A DNA stretch of 9,820 nt from Nitrospirota bacterium (GTDB lineage: Bacteria; Nitrospinota; Nitrospinia; Nitrospinales; Nitrospinaceae): the NCBI GenBank assembly GCA_003229345.1, contig QIDN01000007.1, positions 1 through 9,820 on the forward strand. The letters are read 5' to 3'. Below the pieces are notes generated by a model. It did not search any database. It was not told the DNA's origin and saw only the letters and a list, made by a program, of their open reading frames with translations. A program made the position numbers and the translations under genes. Positions 6,268 through 9,820 of the stretch are shown here, piece after piece. The number at the start of each line of letters is the position of its first letter. Within the stretch, counting starts at the first letter, position 1.

Positions 6268-6297
6268 ATAAATAGAAGTTTCGTTTCCGATACCCTT

Positions 6298-7323
6298 ATG
6301 CCTGTTCTCGATAACTCAAAGCCGGACTCGCTGGAACCCCCCAAAACCATAAGTTCCTCCAGTCAATGCAACCTGTGCGGTTCAACGGAATACGATGTTT
6401 TATCCAAAGTTGGGAAAGGAAATGAACCCCTCAATACCGTCATTTGCAAAAAATGCGGGTTGGTTTGGAGCCATCCCTTTCCTGTTGACCCCTTTAATTA
6501 TTATCAAAAGCACTATCGCATTCGCTATAAAGGGACGTTTACCCCAAAGAAAAAACATATTTTCAGAGCCGCTCGTGCAGCCGTGGGGCGTTTCAACCTG
6601 CTCAAGCATTTGTTAAAGCCCCGCTGGAGAGTGTTGGAAGTTGGCTCGGGAGGAGGCGAGTTTTTATATCTGCTGAACAAATTGGGTTATGATGCCTTCG
6701 GCATTGAGCCTAATGAAGGTTATGCGGAATACGCGAGGAGTGAATACCGGCTGAATATTCAAACTGGCTTTCTTCAAAATACTCAATTTGAAGAGAACTC
6801 ATTCGAGATGGTCACTCTGTGGCATGTTTTTGAGCACATGGACAATCCGGCGGACATCCTGAAAAAAATTTACTCTTTTCTAATCACCGGCGGGTTGCTG
6901 GTTATTGAGGTGCCGAACGTTGAGACCATCTGCCAATCTCCCAACAATACTTTTCATACGGCGCATTTGTATAATTTCAATCAATCCACATTGAGTCGAA
7001 TGGCTGAACTGGCGGGATTTGCAGTGGTCGAGAAAGCAATACCCGGGGACGGGGGCAATATCCGCCAGGTTTTCAAAAAAAATGGCGCGGGCCCTCGGGA
7101 AGTTCAGGGTGAAATAGATGGAAATTTTGAGCGGATTAAAAATATCGTGACCCGAAGAACCACTTTAAAGCATTATTTTTCACACTACCCCTATTCCCGG
7201 GTCCTGAACAAAGTCCGCCAATGGTTCAGCGAAAAAGGGGCCTCGAACCGATTTACCAGTGGCAGGGAAATTCTGGATCACCTGATGGAAAAAATAGATC
7301 GGAATTCTCTGTCACAAGATTGA
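6298..7323 (+). CDS. Class I SAM-dependent methyltransferase with N-terminal zinc-ribbon
   Basis: The 341-residue product has two CxxC pairs, CNLC (24-27) and CKKC (50-53), forming a zinc-ribbon of the kind found at the N-terminus of many sugar and natural-product methyltransferases. A Rossmann methyltransferase core follows: motif I VLEVGSGGGEF (112-122), the acidic ribose-binding segment GIEPNE (135-140), LWHVFEHMDNP (174-184), and GGLLVIEVPN (198-207) as a post-motif strand. The C-terminal 90 residues are basic and helical, without a recognised domain. Such proteins often methylate sugars, polyketides or other small molecules; the substrate here is unknown. The start codon lacks a clear Shine-Dalgarno sequence. 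The gene looks more A/T-rich than glgC or the porin, possibly a sign of separate origin, though I did not count it. The oxygenase gene follows after 138 bp. Confidence 0.88.
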   Translation: MPVLDNSKPDSLEPPKTISSSSQCNLCGSTEYDVLSKVGKGNEPLNTVICKKCGLVWSHPFPVDPFNYYQKHYRIRYKGTFTPKKKHIFRAARAAVGRFNLLKHLLKPRWRVLEVGSGGGEFLYLLNKLGYDAFGIEPNEGYAEYARSEYRLNIQTGFLQNTQFEENSFEMVTLWHVFEHMDNPADILKKIYSFLITGGLLVIEVPNVETICQSPNNTFHTAHLYNFNQSTLSRMAELAGFAVVEKAIPGDGGNIRQVFKKNGAGPREVQGEIDGNFERIKNIVTRRTTLKHYFSHYPYSRVLNKVRQWFSEKGASNRFTSGREILDHLMEKIDRNSLSQD

Positions 7324-7403
7324 ATGGCATGCGATGCTTTCCATCGAAGGTGTACGGGGTTCAAAACTGCGGTGTTCAATATGACTCCCACAAGCTCGTT
7401 TTG

Positions 7404-7418
7404 AGCGGATGATCCGCT
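7404..7418. repeat. Short perfect inverted repeat before the oxygenase gene
   Basis: AGCGGAT and ATCCGCT flank a single central base. An outer CAAGC/GCTTG pair surrounds it. A T6 run follows at 7435-7440, but 16 nt away, too far for a standard terminator. It could be a binding site for a dimeric regulator or a weak attenuator; nothing else supports either role. Confidence 0.25.
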
Positions 7419-7461
7419 TGGATGATAATAACTGTTTTTTACCGGACCCCCCAATCCACCC

Positions 7462-8241
7462 ATGGGTACTCTTGAACAGGCTGGCCAATACCTGAGTGAT
7501 CGAATTCGCGACACCCCTCTCATCACTTGTCCTTATGGACATCTGGAGCTGGTTTCCCCGTTCGATCCGGCACTCTATCCCGAAGTTCTGGAAAACCTCC
7601 CTGGCACAGAATCATATCGTGAATTGCGGCACCATGACGCCCTGCTTCCGAATGGCCGAAGCGCCCGCTTGAAGTTTGATCTGTTGCCCGCCAATATCGA
7701 CCGGTTGCCGGGGAGCCAGAAGACCTTCTGGCATGAACTCGCCCGTCAAATGAAATCCGCGGCCGTAAATGCCGCGCATAAAGAAAAATTTGCTGGAGTT
7801 CTTCAGGGGATCAAGGGACGACCAATCAAAAACATAAAAATCAATGCTTTTCCGGTATTGTTCAAGGACATCCCCGGTTACAAAATCACGATCCACCCCG
7901 ACTCCCCGCGCAAGGCGATGGCCACTCTATTATATCTTCCTGCCGATGAATCCCAGACCCATCTCGGCACACTTTTTCATGAGCGACGGCCGGATGGTTC
8001 GTTCAGCGAAGGCCAGGGGATGTCGTTTTCGCCCAATACCGGCTTTGCCTTTGGCGTGACACCCGACAGTTGGCACAGCGTTCGCCAAATGAAACCGGAT
8101 GACAAACCCCGAAACCAATTGATGATTATTTTTTATTATGACCGCGGGTGGATTTATGAGACTTTAAAAAGCGCCCGGGGTCACCTGCGCGGGATATATG
8201 ATCAGATTCGGGGAACCACCACGCCAGAAGAGTACGAATGA
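7462..8241 (+). CDS. 2-oxoglutarate/Fe(II)-dependent oxygenase-like protein
   Basis: The 259-residue product has the double-stranded beta-helix signature of non-heme iron oxygenases. An H-x-D pair sits in ITIHPDSPRKA (142-152; His145, Asp147) before the strand MATLLYLP. A distal His in PDSWHSVRQ (201-209; His205) and an Arg suited to binding 2-oxoglutarate (Arg217, in RNQLMIIFYY) complete the set. The N-terminal 120 residues are a helical lead-in. Prolyl-hydroxylase-like relatives hydroxylate proteins or small molecules, coupled to decarboxylation of 2-oxoglutarate. The target here is unknown. An in-frame stop at 7429 limits how far upstream the start could be. No good ribosome site precedes the ATG at 7462, so translation may be weak. 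It stands next to the methyltransferase gene and may act on the same product. Confidence 0.8.
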   Translation: MGTLEQAGQYLSDRIRDTPLITCPYGHLELVSPFDPALYPEVLENLPGTESYRELRHHDALLPNGRSARLKFDLLPANIDRLPGSQKTFWHELARQMKSAAVNAAHKEKFAGVLQGIKGRPIKNIKINAFPVLFKDIPGYKITIHPDSPRKAMATLLYLPADESQTHLGTLFHERRPDGSFSEGQGMSFSPNTGFAFGVTPDSWHSVRQMKPDDKPRNQLMIIFYYDRGWIYETLKSARGHLRGIYDQIRGTTTPEEYE

Positions 8242-8375
8242 GACCCGGCAGGGTTTTGCTATACTGGAATGAAGGTCATGGGGAAAGCTTAACGCCTGGA
8301 ATTTCTCAGTGGCAATACCTGAACGCGCAACAACGGTTACAACGGGCCGAATACGATACCGTTCCTGACGGCTGA
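8238..8375 (+). CDS. Possible 45-residue small protein overlapping the oxygenase stop
   Basis: The ATG at 8238 overlaps the oxygenase TGA as ATGA, the usual geometry of translational coupling. A purine-rich AGAAGAG lies about 5 nt before it. The product starts MRPGRVLLYWNEGHG and has a polar helix-like middle, SQWQYLNAQQRLQRAEYD (23-40). It has no signal peptide and no family I recognise. It ends 11 bp before the convergent outer-membrane gene's stop and fills what would otherwise be the intergenic space. It could equally be chance; a short open frame of 45 codons is weak evidence alone. Confidence 0.35.
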   Translation: MRPGRVLLYWNEGHGESLTPGISQWQYLNAQQRLQRAEYDTVPDG

Positions 8376-8386
8376 GCCGGTGTAAG

Positions 8387-9658
8387 TCAAAATCCGTAAG
8401 GCCGCCCGATAGGAGGTTCAATCGCTTCCGGTCGGGGTGGCGTGCGGGTTTTAAAATATTCCTCGAATAATGGAAATTCCGGCCGCCAGGTGATATTAAA
8501 AGCCATAATGGGTTGGAACCGCCCCAGCAGAAACTGCGCCCGCAAATCAATTGTCGCAATCACTTCATCCGCCAACTGCCAGGTTTTGACGATGCCCACT
8601 TCCTCATAAATCCGCGCGCGGTACAGGGGATCGCCCTTGGCCAGTGCTTCGCCGGGCATGGTGATGTCCCCTCGCGGTGAGTTGAAATTAAGACTACCGC
8701 CCCGCCAATGTTGATAATAAATGTAGGTATCCCAGACAGTCAGAAACGCGCGGTAGGCCGTACCATTTTCGGTCACCTCCGGTAAAGCCGGTGGATCGTC
8801 AGTGTTCCGCAAGTGATGAACTGTGAAACCGATTTCATCAAGCCAGCCGGGACCGCCGCCGATTTTATCAGGACGGTAGGTGTAGCCGCCGCCCAAACCC
8901 AAACTTAAATTGTTGAACACCCCGGGGCCGGAATTTTTCTGACCGCCCAGGTGAACCCAGTAGACCTGCCCATCGAGCATGAAGCCCCCCGCTTTCACCT
9001 GGCTGTAACCGCCGTAGGAAAATTTTTCACGCTGGGTGGCAGTTTCGCGTTCCTCCCAGCTCAACCATATGTCCTGGCGCAGGTGTTTCGTATTGGTTTT
9101 GAATTGAAACCCCTGCTCAATCGGTTCCCGGTAGCGTAATACGTCGTTGAAAAACGCGTCGTGCAGGGGATGGTTCCGGTCAATGGTTCCGGCGGTGAAC
9201 AGCCAGCCCGGTGCAAACGCATAGTGCAGGGAAATCACCGGGTCCACCTCGTCGGGTACGTTGTCCTCTCCAAACTCAAAATTCCATAAGACGCCCGCTT
9301 CGATCCGCAACCCCTTTTTGATTTCGTACCGGAAAAAGGACTTGGTCAGGTTTCCAATCAGAGTGAACCCTTCCACCCGCAGACTCGAATCCACTTCCTT
9401 TTCGATTTCCTGGTTGTAGACGTAGGTCTGGTTTTCGATCACCAGCGATAGCGGCGATTCCGCTCCAGCCGGACTCGCCGGGAACAGGGACCCAAGAAGC
9501 AGAATCAAAAGTCCCACTTTAAAAAGTCGGCGCCGGGGATTGGGGTGTTGGTGAGTGGGCAAAAGATAGCTCAATAGAACCCAGTGGGAGAGGTTGATAT
9601 TTAAAATAGGGTTGTCAGATATAGAGCGAACATTAACGCTTGGCCGCATCGAGCCCAT
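8387..9658 (-). CDS. Outer-membrane beta-barrel protein, family not recognised
   Basis: The product is up to 423 residues. A hydrophobic signal segment sits at 48-66 (VGLLILLLGSLFPASPAGA) after a basic RRR. It is followed by alternating strands with many Tyr/Trp girdle residues and a C-terminal Phe (RPYGF). Recurrent turn signatures include YAFAPGWLFTAG, GGFMLDGQVYWVHLGG and SLGLGGGYTYRP. These fit an outer-membrane barrel, perhaps of 14-18 strands, with no enzymatic motif seen. The start is doubtful: from the ATG at 9658 the signal peptide would begin after more than 40 residues. TTG codons at 9574 or 9562, or the GTG at 9517, would give a normal signal peptide, and a GAG lies 7 nt before TTG 9562. 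A weak promoter-like pair (TTCGCT and TATTTT, minus strand, 9603-9630) inside the long reading also argues for an internal start. It is convergent with the oxygenase gene; no terminator is evident between them. Confidence 0.75.
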   Translation of the reverse strand: MGSMRPSVNVRSISDNPILNINLSHWVLLSYLLPTHQHPNPRRRLFKVGLLILLLGSLFPASPAGAESPLSLVIENQTYVYNQEIEKEVDSSLRVEGFTLIGNLTKSFFRYEIKKGLRIEAGVLWNFEFGEDNVPDEVDPVISLHYAFAPGWLFTAGTIDRNHPLHDAFFNDVLRYREPIEQGFQFKTNTKHLRQDIWLSWEERETATQREKFSYGGYSQVKAGGFMLDGQVYWVHLGGQKNSGPGVFNNLSLGLGGGYTYRPDKIGGGPGWLDEIGFTVHHLRNTDDPPALPEVTENGTAYRAFLTVWDTYIYYQHWRGGSLNFNSPRGDITMPGEALAKGDPLYRARIYEEVGIVKTWQLADEVIATIDLRAQFLLGRFQPIMAFNITWRPEFPLFEEYFKTRTPPRPEAIEPPIGRPYGF

Positions 9659-9697
9659 GAATCTACCACAACTGGAGAAAAAAGTTTAGAGGGGGTT

Positions 9698-9719
9698 AAA
9701 AAAGGCAGAAGCCTCCCTT
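9698..9719 (-). terminator. Probable intrinsic terminator on the minus strand
   Basis: On the minus strand the arm at 9711-9719 pairs with 9698-9706 around the loop TTCT. The core is a strong AGGC/GCCT, extended by G-U and A-U pairs into a run of six T. It would end transcription arriving from the right, before the outer-membrane gene begins at or below 9658. Confidence 0.45.
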
Positions 9720-9820
9720 ACCGGGTCGAGTCAAGCTCCTCTCCAGCACGGCCATTCCATCCGAAACACGAAATCGGGTATATCTTAAATGATTGATTTA
9801 TATGATATTATACGGTTATC

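Larger units (their letters stand above)
6002..6297. other. Intergenic region between repeat-protein and methyltransferase genes
   Basis: This 296-bp gap holds an intrinsic terminator (6177-6218) and a weak promoter (6237-6267). Between 6002 and 6176 I see no convincing gene, RNA or repeat. An open frame that crosses it has no ribosome site and runs through the terminator hairpin. Confidence 0.6.

Noticed and set aside
5880..6275. Plus-strand frame of 131 codons running from the repeat gene into the gap
   Set aside because: It overlaps repeat codons out of frame, has no ribosome site and runs through the terminator hairpin.
7324..7404. 26-codon frame immediately after the methyltransferase stop
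   Set aside because: Too short, no ribosome site, unremarkable composition; chance is the simpler reading.
8359..8380. Small hairpins (CCGT/ACGG and CGGC/GCCG) between the convergent oxygenase and barrel genes as a bidirectional terminator
   Set aside because: Stems are only 4 bp, mutually exclusive, and no T run follows on either strand.

Overview
The window comes from a Gram-negative bacterium. Several products carry Sec signal peptides, and two encode outer-membrane beta-barrels ending in a C-terminal phenylalanine. Moderate GC content and the gene types would fit a marine Nitrospinota or deltaproteobacteria-like lineage, but this is an impression from sequence style and not a demonstrated placement.

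Layout. (1) Bases 1-1966, minus strand: glgC (ADP-glucose pyrophosphorylase) is followed 19 bp later by the N-terminal 235 codons of a DUF1343/NamZ-type exo-muramidase that runs off the left edge. (2) Bases 2111-6001, plus strand: five genes for exported proteins. These are a His/Cys-rich secreted protein, an OmpL-like (BBP2) porin, two tandem paralogs that look like degenerate FMN-binding-domain proteins, and a secreted protein made of about 8.5 calcium-loop-like 25-residue repeats. The last has its own promoter and a GTG start, and a strong intrinsic terminator lies 176 bp after it. (3) Bases 6298-8241, plus strand: a zinc-ribbon class I SAM methyltransferase and a 2-oxoglutarate/Fe(II)-type oxygenase, followed by a possible 45-codon small gene that overlaps the oxygenase stop (ATGA). 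(4) Bases 8387-9658, minus strand: a second, unrecognised outer-membrane beta-barrel with an uncertain start. A minus-strand intrinsic terminator and a TATAAT box lie between it and the right edge.

How they may work together. glgC and namZ link glycogen synthesis with peptidoglycan sugar recycling only by adjacency. The porin and the two FMN-binding-like proteins have good ribosome sites and gaps of 24 and 18 bp, so they look co-transcribed. With the metal-ligand-rich protein before them and the acidic repeat protein after them, this block is the least explained part of the window. It reads as an envelope module for handling a small ligand or metal, which is inference. The methyltransferase and oxygenase have the character of tailoring enzymes, with no substrate visible.
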